In this document: piece by piece, positions 15,360-23,075 of the stretch
Layout: each line of letters opens with the position of its first letter
Numbering within the stretch: position 1 is the stretch's first letter
Source of the DNA: Streptomyces actuosus
Lineage (GTDB): Bacteria > Actinomycetota > Actinomycetes > Streptomycetales > Streptomycetaceae
DNA length: 33,437 nt
Assembly: GCF_016921115.1 (NCBI RefSeq)
Contig: NZ_JAFFZS010000054.1
Span: forward strand, 1-33,437
Reading direction: 5' to 3'
The notes under the pieces: model-generated
Told to the model about the DNA's origin: nothing
The model's database searches: none
Seen by the model: the letters and a program-made list of their open reading frames with translations, nothing else
Program-made: the position numbers and the translations under genes

Positions 15360-15438
15360 ACTCATGTATAGGAGTGATGCACTCTTCTTCATGTCACTCA
15401 TGTACATGAGTGGCGAAGTTCAGCATCTATAGAGGAGT
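15360..15438 (+). promoter_or_regulatory. operator cluster of the transfer/replication operon
   Basis: It contains ACTCATGTATAGGAGT (15360-15375), the perfect palindrome ACTCATGTACATGAGT (15396-15411; 18 bp when extended by one base each side), and a half-like TATAGAGGAGT ending at 15438 that overlaps the ribosome binding site of the gene at 15446. Together with 14492-14507 these define a KorSA-like motif, ACTCATGTAnAnGAGT. Confidence 0.7.
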
Positions 15439-15445
15439 GATCGAA

Positions 15446-15802
15446 GTGCGTCAGATTCCCGTCGACACCGCGGGTGCGGTCGTGATGGTCGCCAAGTCCC
15501 CGCAGGTCAAGGTGCGTGACCGCCGTACCGGCGAGATCGCCACCGACACCGAGACAGGGGCGAGGCTGATGACGGTGGACGTGATGTTCGCAGCGAACGA
15601 GGAGGTGGAGATCCTGTCCGTCACCGTCCCGGAGCCGGGTATCTCCGGTGAGCTGACCATGGGCACGCCGGTCGCGCTCACCGGTCTGATCGCCCGTCCC
15701 TGGGAGAACGACTTCAACGGCCAGAAGCGGCACGGCATCGCGTTCCGAGCAGTCGCGGTCACCTCCCTGGTCGGCGCCGCCGCAGGGTCAGAGGCGGCCT
15801 GA
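15446..15802 (+). CDS. SCO3933-family regulatory protein
   Basis: Encodes 118 residues from the GTG at 15446, chosen for GAGGAG at 15432-15437. It starts VRQIPVDTAGAVVMVA, with PQVKVRDRRTGEIATD, then VEILSVTVPEPG, PVALTGLIARPWEND and GIAFRAVAV. This is the pattern of the small family named after SCO3933, found as the first gene of AICE transfer operons. A beta-barrel (OB-like) fold fits the strand spacing. Its role is not well defined; a regulatory or DNA-binding helper is the usual annotation. It ends two bases before the next start. Confidence 0.8.
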   Translation: MRQIPVDTAGAVVMVAKSPQVKVRDRRTGEIATDTETGARLMTVDVMFAANEEVEILSVTVPEPGISGELTMGTPVALTGLIARPWENDFNGQKRHGIAFRAVAVTSLVGAAAGSEAA

Positions 15803-15804
15803 TC

Positions 15805-17169
15805 GTGACCCGGTTCGCGGTCGCTCTGGTGCTGGTCGTCGCCGCCGTGGGGCTCCTGCGGTGGCGGCGCCCCGCCTGGTACTGGTTGACCTTCGGGGTC
15901 ACGCTGGCCGTGCTGCGGGTCCTGGTCAGGTACGGCTCGGTCATGGACGCGTGCGGGCTGACCGTCCCACCCGCCCGGTGGCGACTCGCGCTCGCCCGCA
16001 CCACCCATCGGCCATTACCTGAGCCGCGCCCGCCGCGCATCCTGCGGCTGCGGCCCACCCGGACCGGCCTGGTCCTGCGACTCAAGCTCCGCCCCGGGCA
16101 GGACGCCTTCGACGTCGCCGCCGCCTCGGACCGGCTGCGGCACTCGTTCTCGATGTACGGCGTGACCTCGCGGGAACTGCGGTCGGGTGTCGTCGAGGTA
16201 TGGATGACCGGCTACGACGTGCTCAAGCGCGTGCAGATGCCGGCCGCGGCTGCCGAGTCCCGGCCGATGCGGGTGCCGGTCGCGTTGCGAGAGGACGGCT
16301 CGGTGCACTACCGCGACTACCGGGCGATACCCCACGCCCTCACCCTCGGCGCCACGGAGTCCGGAAAGTCCGTCTACCAACGCAACCTGGTCGTCGGCCT
16401 CGCCCCGATGGACGTCGCCCTCGTCGGAATCGACTGCAAGCGCGGAGTCGAACTGTTCCCGCTGGCCCGACGGTTCTCCGCACTGGCCGACACCCCCGAC
16501 GCCGCCGCCGAACTACTCGATGCGTTGGTGGCACGGATGGCGGACGTCTACCAACTCATCCGGGACCAGCAGCGCATCACCTCAGACGTACCGGATGCGG
16601 AGATCGCCGCCGACATCTGGGACCTGCCGGAAGAGCTTCGCCCGACGCCGGTCGTCGTCCTGGTCGACGAGGTCGCAGAACTCGCGCTGTACGCGAGCAA
16701 GGAGGAGGAGAGGCGCCGGGACCGGATCGTCACGGCCCTGGTCCGTCTCGCCCAGCTCGGCCGTGCGGCCGGCATCTACCTCGAAATCTGCGGGCAGCGC
16801 TTCGGCTCCGAACTCGGCAAGGGCATCACCATGCTCCGCGCTCAGCTCACCGGCCGGACCGCCCACCGCGTCAACGACGAGTCGTCGGCGAACATGGCCT
16901 TCGGCGACATCTCGCCGGACGCCGTCCTCGCCGCGATCCAGATCCCGGCCGAGATGCGGGGACTTGCCATCGCGGGCGACTCCTCCGGCGGGTGGCATCG
17001 CATCCGGGCCCCGCACACCTCGCTCCGTCAGGCGGTGAACATCTGCAACCGGCACGCCGACCGGACCCCGGACCTGCCCGAGCTGGCCCCGTTCCGGCCC
17101 GTCCGTCCCGGCCTCGGTTCCGACTCCGGGCCCGTGCCGCTGGGCAAGGCCTCCTCGGCCACTGCCTGA
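15805..17169 (+). CDS. traSA: FtsK/SpoIIIE-type DNA translocase for conjugation (TraSA-like)
   Basis: Encodes 454 residues from the GTG at 15805. Two N-terminal membrane segments (residues about 4-20 and 25-45) precede a cytosolic ATPase. Walker A is GATESGKS at residues 182-189, and Walker B is VVVLVDE with D288 and E289. A conserved GRAAGIYLEICGQRFGSELGKGITMLRAQLTGR segment follows. Single proteins of this type pump double-stranded plasmid DNA between Streptomyces hyphae after binding 8-bp repeats at a clt site; I could not find such repeats in the 83-bp gap downstream. The length fits the AICE family (about 450 residues), shorter than plasmid TraB proteins. Confidence 0.93.
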   Translation: MTRFAVALVLVVAAVGLLRWRRPAWYWLTFGVTLAVLRVLVRYGSVMDACGLTVPPARWRLALARTTHRPLPEPRPPRILRLRPTRTGLVLRLKLRPGQDAFDVAAASDRLRHSFSMYGVTSRELRSGVVEVWMTGYDVLKRVQMPAAAAESRPMRVPVALREDGSVHYRDYRAIPHALTLGATESGKSVYQRNLVVGLAPMDVALVGIDCKRGVELFPLARRFSALADTPDAAAELLDALVARMADVYQLIRDQQRITSDVPDAEIAADIWDLPEELRPTPVVVLVDEVAELALYASKEEERRRDRIVTALVRLAQLGRAAGIYLEICGQRFGSELGKGITMLRAQLTGRTAHRVNDESSANMAFGDISPDAVLAAIQIPAEMRGLAIAGDSSGGWHRIRAPHTSLRQAVNICNRHADRTPDLPELAPFRPVRPGLGSDSGPVPLGKASSATA

Positions 17170-17252
17170 TCCCCGCCGCATTCCCACGGCCGGCGCGATC
17201 GTCTTCGCGCCACGTCGCTACCTCGCCATGCCCATCGAAGGGAGATCCCGCC

Positions 17253-17456
17253 ATGTGCCCGAACTGCGAGGATTTCGCACGGACCGTGCTCCTCCTCGGC
17301 CAACTCGCCCTCTACGCCGACATGACCAGCGCCGACCTCGACTTCGTGGAGGCCGTGGGCCCGTCCCTGGCCGTGTCGCTTCCCGAGCCGCCGCCGGGCG
17401 TGTTCCCGGACGGCTACGACCCCGACGGTGGACCCACCTACCCGGGCGACGCCTGA
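17253..17456 (+). CDS. small AICE protein with CPNC motif
   Basis: Encodes 67 residues from the ATG at 17253, with AAGGGAG 8 bases upstream. It starts MCPNCEDFARTVLLLGQLALYADM, has a helical middle (SADLDFVEAVGPSLAV) and ends in a Pro/Gly/Asp-rich tail. Genes of this size often lie between tra and spdB in AICEs; the role is unknown. The stop overlaps the next start (TGATG). Confidence 0.75.
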   Translation: MCPNCEDFARTVLLLGQLALYADMTSADLDFVEAVGPSLAVSLPEPPPGVFPDGYDPDGGPTYPGDA

Positions 17457-18109
17457 TGGGCGGCCGTCACGCCCTCCGGGTCGACGCGGTCCTGATCCAG
17501 GCCGTGATCGCCGGTGCCCTGTCCTTCGCCCACCTGCACGACCTGGCCGCCGCTGCCGGACAGAACGGCTGGAAGGCCTGGGCCTACCCGGTGAGCGTCG
17601 ACCTGCTCATGGTCGCCGCCTGGCGGCGCCTGCGCAGTGACGGGCCGTCCCGGCTGGGCTGGTGCTGGTTCGTCGTCGCGCTGTTCGCCTCCCTCGGTGC
17701 CAACGTCGCCACCGCCGGTTTCCTCGACCTGACCGTCCCACCTGCCCTGCTGCGTCTCGGGGTCGCCGGATGGCCCGCCCTCGCCTTCCTCGGCGGAACC
17801 CTCCTCGCCCACTCGGCGGCGGAGACAACGCCGGAGCCGATTGCGCCGGCCTCGGTCGCGGATCCGGAGCCATTCGAGCCCGATGCCGTTCCCGACCCGG
17901 CCGCCGTGGACGCTCCGGCTCCTTCTGCGGATCCTGCCCCGCTTCCGGCCGCGGCCCCGTCCGTCCCCGCCGCGCTCATCGACCACGCCCGCAAGGTCGC
18001 CGACGAGTACCGCACCCGCACCGGAGTCCCGATCGACCCCGACACCCTCCGCTCCCGCCTCGGCGTCCCGCCCCACCTCGCCGACGCCATCGCAGCCCAC
18101 CTCACCTGA
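17456..18109 (+). CDS. spdB: SpdB-like membrane spread protein (DUF2637 type)
   Basis: Encodes 217 residues. Four hydrophobic segments fall within residues 8-120 (DAVLIQAVIAGALSFAHL, AYPVSVDLLMVAAW, WCWFVVALFASLGANVATA, WPALAFLGGTLLAH). A Pro/Ala-rich acidic linker (about 125-170) follows, then a C-terminal helical domain (KVADEYRTRTGVPIDPDTLRSRLGVPPHLADAI) that resembles a helix-turn-helix. DUF2637 proteins with this layout are annotated SpdB and help an element spread through the recipient mycelium after transfer. Coupled to the upstream gene by a TGATG overlap. Confidence 0.85.
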   Translation: MGGRHALRVDAVLIQAVIAGALSFAHLHDLAAAAGQNGWKAWAYPVSVDLLMVAAWRRLRSDGPSRLGWCWFVVALFASLGANVATAGFLDLTVPPALLRLGVAGWPALAFLGGTLLAHSAAETTPEPIAPASVADPEPFEPDAVPDPAAVDAPAPSADPAPLPAAAPSVPAALIDHARKVADEYRTRTGVPIDPDTLRSRLGVPPHLADAIAAHLT

Positions 18110-18123
18110 CAGGAGAAGACCTC

Positions 18124-18303
18124 ATGCGCCCGCACATCCGCGCCGCCCTTCAAAAGGCCGCCGAACTCACCCGTTCCAACCGGCTGGTGGAAGCCCTCCG
18201 GATCGGAGAGGCCGCCATCGACCAGGCCACCGGCGACGAGCACGCCGAGATTCGTCACTGGCTCACCGAGCACACCGACGACTTCGTCGGAGAGGGGAAC
18301 TGA
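18124..18303 (+). CDS. small helical protein of the spread cluster
   Basis: Encodes 59 residues with AGGAGA upstream of the ATG. Nearly all helical (RAALQKAAELTRSNRLVEALRIGEAAIDQA), like a single tetratricopeptide-type helix pair, and soluble. It lies 14 bp after spdB and 4 bp before the next gene. Its function is unknown. Confidence 0.7.
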   Translation: MRPHIRAALQKAAELTRSNRLVEALRIGEAAIDQATGDEHAEIRHWLTEHTDDFVGEGN

Positions 18304-18307
18304 CGCC

Positions 18308-18499
18308 ATGCCCGCCCGCGACAACTTCCACTCCCTGATGCGGATCGGCCCCGTGCAGATCGGCACCCACCGCGACCGCAACGGCCGCAACACGCACGCC
18401 GCCGTCTGCACCGCCGACCGCTGCGGCTGGTCCGCCGACTACTCCAGCCAGACCGCCGCCCAGCTCGCCGCCCGCACCCACCGCTGCACCGTCCGTTAG
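18308..18499 (+). CDS. mobile element transfer protein
   Basis: Encodes 63 residues: MPARDNFHSLMRIGPVQIGTHRDRNG, then HAAVCTADRCGWSADYSSQTAAQLAARTHRC. It is typical of the small family annotated as mobile element transfer protein (Spd-like) in Streptomyces integrated elements. Three Cys and two His may bind zinc. The stop lies inside the next gene's TAGGAGG ribosome binding site. Confidence 0.8.
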   Translation: MPARDNFHSLMRIGPVQIGTHRDRNGRNTHAAVCTADRCGWSADYSSQTAAQLAARTHRCTVR

Positions 18500-18511
18500 G
18501 AGGCACCGACC

Positions 18512-18667
18512 GTGGACGTGCCCCTCTGGTTCGCCCTGCTGGCCGTCGGCTACCTCGGCGTCAAGCTCATCCGCCCGCCCTGGTGGCTGATCTGCGTGCT
18601 CCTCCTCGGCGGCTACCTCCTCGCCGACAGCGTCCTCGCCCCCGTCATCGACACCGCCACCAAGTAA
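18512..18667 (+). CDS. 51-residue membrane peptide of the spread cluster
   Basis: The GTG at 18512 follows TAGGAGG at 18497-18503 with good spacing. Two hydrophobic segments (LWFALLAVGYLGVKLI and WWLICVLLLGGYLLADSVLAP) make a small two-pass membrane protein. Spd clusters usually carry one such peptide. It is probably involved in intramycelial spread, by position only. Confidence 0.72.
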   Translation: MDVPLWFALLAVGYLGVKLIRPPWWLICVLLLGGYLLADSVLAPVIDTATK

Positions 18668-18693
18668 CCCGGGCTCGCGGAAGGAGACCACCC

Positions 18694-19023
18694 ATGTTCC
18701 GGCCCAAGCTCCCGGTCATGCCCCAGCCGACCGGCCTCGTCGCCCCGCCCGCCGCCATACAGCCGACCGCCGTCACCCGTGGCACCCCGACCGGCCCGGT
18801 CCCGGCGCCTGCCCTCGCCGTCGCCCCGGAGCCGCGCCGCCCCGTCGTGCAGCTCACCCCCGGCACCGCCCTGGCCCTCGTCGGCGCCGGCACGGCCGTC
18901 GTCCTGGTGGTCGGCGCCGTCCTGGTCTCACTGCTCCTGGCGGTCGCCGTCACAGGTGCCTCGGTCGCCGTCTGTGCGGTCGTCCTGCGCTCCCTGCTCG
19001 CCTCCGACGCCAAGCGCCGCTGA
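18694..19023 (+). CDS. SpdD-like membrane protein
   Basis: Encodes 109 residues from the ATG at 18694 with AAGGAGA upstream. It starts MFRPKLPVMPQPTG and has a Pro-rich N-terminal half. The hydrophobic region is at residues about 57-95 (TALALVGAGTAVVLVVGAVL, SLLLAVAVTGASVAVCAVVL), with a basic end, DAKRR. The sequence and place before rep match SpdD-like proteins of AICEs and Streptomyces plasmids. Its likely role is plasmid spread at the membrane. Confidence 0.82.
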   Translation: MFRPKLPVMPQPTGLVAPPAAIQPTAVTRGTPTGPVPAPALAVAPEPRRPVVQLTPGTALALVGAGTAVVLVVGAVLVSLLLAVAVTGASVAVCAVVLRSLLASDAKRR

Positions 19024-19114
19024 GCGGCCCCCGGGCGGATTCGACACCGCCAAGCATCCGCCGCCCGGGAGCCGTCCCCGCCGATCGATCTCGCAACCGG
19101 AAGGAACCCCCAGC

Positions 19115-20527
19115 ATGGCCCACCGGGCCTCACTCCCGACACAGAAGGCGCCCAAACCCGTCTCCCCGACGCTCGACCCGGCCACTCTCGGAGATGTCCT
19201 CCGGGTCGCCTCCGCTTCCGACTACACCCGCTGGGAGGACCAGATCCGCCGCACCGGCGGCTGCTCCGACCCCGTCCACCTCACCGGCTGGACCCTCCAC
19301 AAGGACCGGACAACCGGCGAGACCCTGCACCACTACTCCACCGCCACCGAACCCGGCGGACGTCTCCGCCTCGCCTGCGGCAACCGCCGCGCCTCCCGCT
19401 GCCCCTCCTGCGCCTGGACCTACGCGGGCGACACCTACCACCTCATCCGCTCCGGTCTCGCCGGAGACGACCGCCGTGACATTCCCGCCACCGTCCGCGA
19501 CCACCCCCGCGTCTTCACCACCCTCACCGCCCCTTCCTTCGGCCCGGTCCACAACCGCCCCGACCACGGCGGCACCTGCCGCTGCGGCACCTCACACACT
19601 CCCGACGCCCCCGAGCTGGGCACCGCCCTCGACCCCGACACCTACGACTACGCCGGCGCCGTCCTCTTCAACAACCACGCCGGACAGCTCTGGCAGCGCT
19701 TCACCACCCGCCTGCGCCGCGAACTCGCAGCCCGCGGCGGCCTGCCCCGCCGCGAACTGGCGGACCATCTCCGCGTCTCCTACGGCAAGGTCGCCGAATT
19801 CCAGAAGCGCGGCGCCCTCCACTTCCACGCCGTCGTCCGCCTCGACGGCCCCGACGGACCCGGTACCCCGCCGCCCGCCTGGGCCACGGCCGGCCTCCTC
19901 ACCGACGCGATACGAGCCGCCGCCGCGCACTCCTACACGTCCGTCTCCGTCCCGGCCGCCGCCGACCAGCCCGCCCGCACCTTCCGCTGGGGCCGACAAC
20001 TCGACGTCCGCCCGGTCAAGGTCTTCGGCGACGGCTCCGACGTCACCGAACAGGCCGTCGCCTCCTACGTCGCCAAGTACGCCACCAAAGCCGCCGAGAA
20101 CACCGGCACCCTCGACCGCCGCATCGGCGAACTCGCCGAACTCGACCGCCACCACGTCCCCGACCACACCCGCCGCCTCATCACCGCATGCCGCGACCTC
20201 GACGCCCTCTACCCGGACCGGCGCCTCTGGGCCTGGGCGCACATGCTCGGCTTCCGCGGCCACTTCTCCTCCAAGTCCCGCGCCTACTCGACCACCCTCG
20301 GCGCCCTCCGCCAGGAACGTGCCGACTACCGCGCCGCCCAAGAGGCCTTTGCCCTCGGCCTCGACGACCGAGAACCGGACACCGTCCTCGTCCTGGCCGA
20401 CTGGCAGTACGCCGGTCACGGCCACACCCCCGGCGAAGCCGCTCTCGCCGCCACCATCGCCCGCGACCTCCGGACCAACCGCGAGACCGCCCGCGACGCC
20501 CTCCGCACCGAAAGGAGCACGGAATGA
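19115..20527 (+). CDS. repSA: rolling-circle replication initiator, RepSA-like
   Basis: Encodes 470 residues from the ATG at 19115 with GGAAGGA upstream. A zinc-finger-like CGNRRASRCPSC lies at about residues 88-99. Rep motif 2 (HUH type) is H236-F-H238 in ALHFHAVVRLDG. Motif 3 is Y318-VAK-Y322 in ASYVAKYATKA, with the catalytic Tyr. The C-terminus carries GHTPGEAALAATIARDLRTNRETARDALR. RepSA of pSAM2 nicks the double-strand origin of the excised circle and starts rolling-circle replication, which is needed for transfer. It is coupled to xis by an ATGA overlap. The origin is expected in or near this gene but I could not place it. Confidence 0.93.
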   Translation: MAHRASLPTQKAPKPVSPTLDPATLGDVLRVASASDYTRWEDQIRRTGGCSDPVHLTGWTLHKDRTTGETLHHYSTATEPGGRLRLACGNRRASRCPSCAWTYAGDTYHLIRSGLAGDDRRDIPATVRDHPRVFTTLTAPSFGPVHNRPDHGGTCRCGTSHTPDAPELGTALDPDTYDYAGAVLFNNHAGQLWQRFTTRLRRELAARGGLPRRELADHLRVSYGKVAEFQKRGALHFHAVVRLDGPDGPGTPPPAWATAGLLTDAIRAAAAHSYTSVSVPAAADQPARTFRWGRQLDVRPVKVFGDGSDVTEQAVASYVAKYATKAAENTGTLDRRIGELAELDRHHVPDHTRRLITACRDLDALYPDRRLWAWAHMLGFRGHFSSKSRAYSTTLGALRQERADYRAAQEAFALGLDDREPDTVLVLADWQYAGHGHTPGEAALAATIARDLRTNRETARDALRTERSTE

Positions 20528-20712
20528 CCATCGCCACCGTCGAACTCCTGACCGTGCCGGAGGTCATGGCCCGGCTCAAGCTCGGGCGCTCCAAGGTCTA
20601 CGACCTCATCCGGTCGCACCGCCTCGTCTCCATCAAGATCGACGGCGCCCGCCGCATCCCTGCCCACGCCGTGACGGACTTCGTCCTCGGCCAGATCGAG
20701 GAGGCTGCCTGA
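20524..20712 (+). CDS. xis: excisionase, HTH (MerR-like) type
   Basis: Encodes 62 residues: LLTVPEVMARLKLGRSKVYDLIRSHRLVSIKIDGARRIPAHAVTDFV, the standard DNA-binding excisionase fold. It overlaps rep (ATGA) and int (TGATG), giving the rep-xis-int operon of pSAM2-type elements. It would bind near attachment sites and favour excision by Int. Confidence 0.92.
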   Translation: MTIATVELLTVPEVMARLKLGRSKVYDLIRSHRLVSIKIDGARRIPAHAVTDFVLGQIEEAA

Positions 20713-21866
20713 TGGCCGGCCAGCGCAAGCGCAACCCGAACGGCGCCGGCACCCTCACCAAGCGCAAGGACGGCCGCTACCAGTGCGCGGTGTACGTCCT
20801 CCAGCCGGACGGCACCCGCGCCCGCAAGTTCGCCTACGGCAAGACGTGGGCCGAGTGCGACGCCAAGCGCCGGGAACTGCTCGACAAGGTCGACCAGGGC
20901 GTGCCCGTCCCCACCAAGTCGGCCAAGCTCTCCGAGTGGCTGCCGTACTGGCTGGAGAACGTGATCAAGTCCCGGCGGAAGCTCAGCACCTTCGACAAGT
21001 ACGAAGCGCACGTCCGCCTCTATCTGGTGCCGCTCCTCGGCGCCAAGCGTCTGGAATCGCTCGGCGTCGCCGACGTCCGCCGCTTCCTCGTGCGCCTGGA
21101 GAAGCAGACGACCGCCGCGACGGCCAAGGAGTCGCATCGGGTGCTGCGTTCGGCCCTGTCCGCCGCCTGCCGGGAGGAACTGATCACGCGGAACGTTGCC
21201 AAACTCGTCGAGCCGCCCCGCACGGCCACGCCCGAGCTGCACCCGTGGTCCCTGGACGAGACGCTCGATTTCCTCGCCGCATCCCGGAAGGACCCGCTCT
21301 ACGCGGCCTTCGTCCTCGCCATCGCCATGGGCCTGCGTCGGGGAGAGATCGTCGGTCTCCGGTGGTCGGACCTCGACCTCGACCACCGCGTGCTGTACGT
21401 CCGTCATCAGGTGCAGCGGCGCCGTGGCGTCCTGTACGACGAGGACCCCAAGAGCCGCCGTCGCCGTGCCGTCCCGCTGCCCGGCCTCTGCATCGCGCCG
21501 CTGCGCTGGCACAGCTTGCGGCAGGCTGCGGCTCGCGGCAAGGCGGGGGAGAGGTGGCAGGACTCCGACTACGTCTTCGCCACCCGGACCGGGCGCCCCG
21601 TCGAACCGCGCAACCTCTATCGGTCCTTCACCCGCGTCGCCGAGTCGGCCGGCCTCCGGGTGATCCGGCTGCACGACGCCCGGCACGGCACGGCCACGCT
21701 CCTCACAGCGGCGGGAGTGGCGCCCCGCGTGGTGATGGAGATCCTGGGGCACTCCCAGATCAGCATCACCATGGATGTCTACACGCATGTCGTGCAGGAC
21801 ACCCAGCGGGAGGCCATGAGCCACATGGACCGGCTGCTGAGGAAGAGGCGCCCCGGCCGTGGGTGA
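20712..21866 (+). CDS. int: site-specific tyrosine integrase of the AICE
   Basis: Encodes 384 residues. N-terminal residues 10-60 (GAGTLTKRKDGRYQCAVYVLQPDG) form the arm-binding AP2-like domain. Residues about 70-160 form the SAM-like core-binding domain. The catalytic domain keeps R209 (GLRRGE), H321 and R324 (LHDARHGT), H347 (LGHSQ) and Y357 (MDVYTH). It recombines attP with the tRNA-Arg gene and, with Xis, reverses it. It ends 70 bp from the right attachment site, with a terminator between. The intact set of residues contrasts with the remnant at 343-838. Confidence 0.96.
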   Translation: MAGQRKRNPNGAGTLTKRKDGRYQCAVYVLQPDGTRARKFAYGKTWAECDAKRRELLDKVDQGVPVPTKSAKLSEWLPYWLENVIKSRRKLSTFDKYEAHVRLYLVPLLGAKRLESLGVADVRRFLVRLEKQTTAATAKESHRVLRSALSAACREELITRNVAKLVEPPRTATPELHPWSLDETLDFLAASRKDPLYAAFVLAIAMGLRRGEIVGLRWSDLDLDHRVLYVRHQVQRRRGVLYDEDPKSRRRRAVPLPGLCIAPLRWHSLRQAAARGKAGERWQDSDYVFATRTGRPVEPRNLYRSFTRVAESAGLRVIRLHDARHGTATLLTAAGVAPRVVMEILGHSQISITMDVYTHVVQDTQREAMSHMDRLLRKRRPGRG

Positions 21867-21873
21867 CCGCCCG

Positions 21874-21897
21874 CGTTGATGTCAGAAGTGGATGTCA
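21874..21897 (+). promoter_or_regulatory. candidate integrase arm-type site, right
   Basis: The partner of 1056-1079: the same 24-bp layout with two GATGTCA heptamers 13 bp apart, only three central bases different. It lies 40 bp inside the right attachment repeat and just after the int stop codon. Confidence 0.5.
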
Positions 21898-21930
21898 AAG
21901 GCCCCGGACCAAGATCGGTCCGGGGCCTTT
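21897..21930 (+). terminator. strong terminator after int
   Basis: A perfect 14-bp stem: AAAGGCCCCGGACC with GGTCCGGGGCCTTT around a 6-base loop. It ends the transfer-replication-integration operon and shields the tRNA from read-through. Confidence 0.88.
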
Positions 21931-21936
21931 GCGCTG

Positions 21937-21979
21937 GTGCCCCCGGCAGGATTCGAACCTGCGACACCCGCTTTAGGAG
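21937..21979. repeat. right attachment site (attR) inside the tRNA gene
   Basis: A 43-bp repeat identical to 930-972, covering the 3' part of the tRNA-Arg gene from anticodon loop to 3' end plus one flanking base. Confidence 0.92.
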
Positions 21980-22010
21980 AGCGGTGCTCTATCCCCTGAG
22001 CTACGAAGGC
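21938..22010 (-). tRNA. tRNA-Arg (anticodon CCU)
   Basis: 73 bases on the minus strand starting GCCTTCGTAGCTCAGGGGAT. The acceptor stem GCCTTCG pairs with CGGGGGC (two G-U pairs), followed by discriminator A. The anticodon arm CCGCT/AGCGG holds the loop CTCCTAA with anticodon CCT, and the T arm contains GGTTCGAATCC. No CCA is encoded. It decodes AGG, a rare codon in Streptomyces, and is the integration target of the element; its sequence is fully restored after integration. Confidence 0.95.
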
Positions 22011-22418
22011 GGGGTTCTGTCGGAGGGCGGTCCGAAGCGTGGTGCGCTGGGCTTCAGGCCTGCTGCCGACAGGGTTGCGGCGGCCAGGCCGGTGAGGTCT
22101 GGGCCACCGCCGACAGTGTAGCGGGTCGGTCCTCTCGGCGTCGGGGTGATCACCGGAGCCTGTGGCACGGCGGCCGGGGGCGGGGGAAGGCACTGAGCAG
22201 GCGGGTTCCGGCGAGGGGGTGTCCGGTGACGGCTGGTGCTGGTGCTGGTGCTGGTGCCGGTGCTGGTGTGGGGTACGGCACGGGGCATGGCGTCGTGCGG
22301 TGGAACGGGTGCAGTGGACGACGTAGGGGTGCGGGGTGACCTGGGCGAGAGGGGGCGGTCGGGGGGCGGGCGTCCGGTGGCGCAGGGGGCCTGGAGCGTG
22401 CCGTCTGTTCTCGGGGTG
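22011..22418. other. gene-free flank of the tRNA with hexamer repeat
   Basis: No gene seen. A GCTGGT hexamer repeat of about six to seven units (22232-22271, one changed unit) is the only structure noted. The tRNA promoter should lie just right of 22010. Confidence 0.4.
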
Positions 22419-22680
22419 TCAGGCGGGGTGTGTGATCTGGTGCCCGGTGGCGAGGACCGCGAGGGTGCCGGTGGGGGTGAGTCCGATGAGGGCGGCGCCG
22501 GAGATCGTGGCGCCGCCGGTCACGCCCCAGCGCGTCGATCGGGTAGCGGGCGGACGCGGACAGGGGGCCTGCCGGGAGGTAACCGATCGCGTTGAGCCCG
22601 GTGTTGGCCTCGGCGGGTCGCCGCGCCGGGACGCTGGAGTCGAGCCGCGAACCGTGCTCGGCGCGCTCTGCGACCTGTGC
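22419..22680 (-). pseudogene. decayed ORF, possible membrane protein tail
   Basis: Two frames with strong third-position GC bias on the minus strand appear to continue each other: PAEANTGLNAIGYLPAGP..RYPIDALG, then GATISGAALIGLTPTGTLAVLATGHQITHPA with a TGA at 22419. One indel near 22530 would separate them. The hydrophobic end suggests a membrane protein, but I do not recognise it. The rest of the stretch to 23075 has no confident gene. A GC3-biased plus-strand segment (about 22700-22920) may be another remnant. Confidence 0.3.
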
Positions 22681-23075
22681 GGCTGACGCTCACTCGAGAA
22701 CCCCTGCTGGAATCGCACGAGTTCGGCCACGCCTGCGGATGGTCGGGGCTCGACCGGCGCAAGTCGTCGCTGACGCACCAGCTCATGGCGCTGCGCGAGG
22801 TGGCGGGGGTCACGGGACAGGGCCGGTACGGGGCCGAACGTCGCGGCCACGTCCGCATCGACGACCTGAGCGCCCCGTTCCTCGGCCTGGTCGAACCGGT
22901 CTGGTGGCGGTCCGGACCCCGCAGGTCTGGGCGCCCCCACTCCGGCAGGGGGAGGGGGCGTGGGCCCGGTTTCGGCCCGGATGGTTCCGGTGTCTGCGTC
23001 TGCCCGGGGGCGAGGGCCGGTGCGGGGCTGTGGCGCGGTCCCGGTCCGGGTGGTGGCGTGGCCGCTCGCGTGGGG

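Larger units (their letters stand above)
930..21979. mobile_element. pSAM2-like AICE integrated in tRNA-Arg(CCU)
   Basis: An element of about 21 kb bounded by identical 43-bp repeats at 930-972 and 21937-21979. Its right half has the gene set of pSAM2-type AICEs: Nudix pif, GntR korSA, FtsK-like tra, Spd proteins, rolling-circle rep, xis and int. Its left half carries regulators, two insertion sequences and cargo. Every backbone reading frame is intact and the integrase keeps all its catalytic residues, so excision and transfer look possible. The tRNA gene is kept whole at the int-proximal end, as usual for these elements. Left to infer: whether it still excises, and whether host and element rely on the same repressors. 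Confidence 0.93.

Noticed and set aside
19194..20711. Long Pro/Ser/Thr-rich upstream part of the frame that contains int
   Set aside because: It is rep read in another frame; int starts at the ATG at 20712, coupled to xis.
22232..22271. GCTGGT hexamer run as a clt/TRS transfer locus
   Set aside because: It lies outside the AICE, beyond the tRNA, and has no 8-bp spacing expected for FtsK-like transfer proteins; simple-sequence repeat is more likely.
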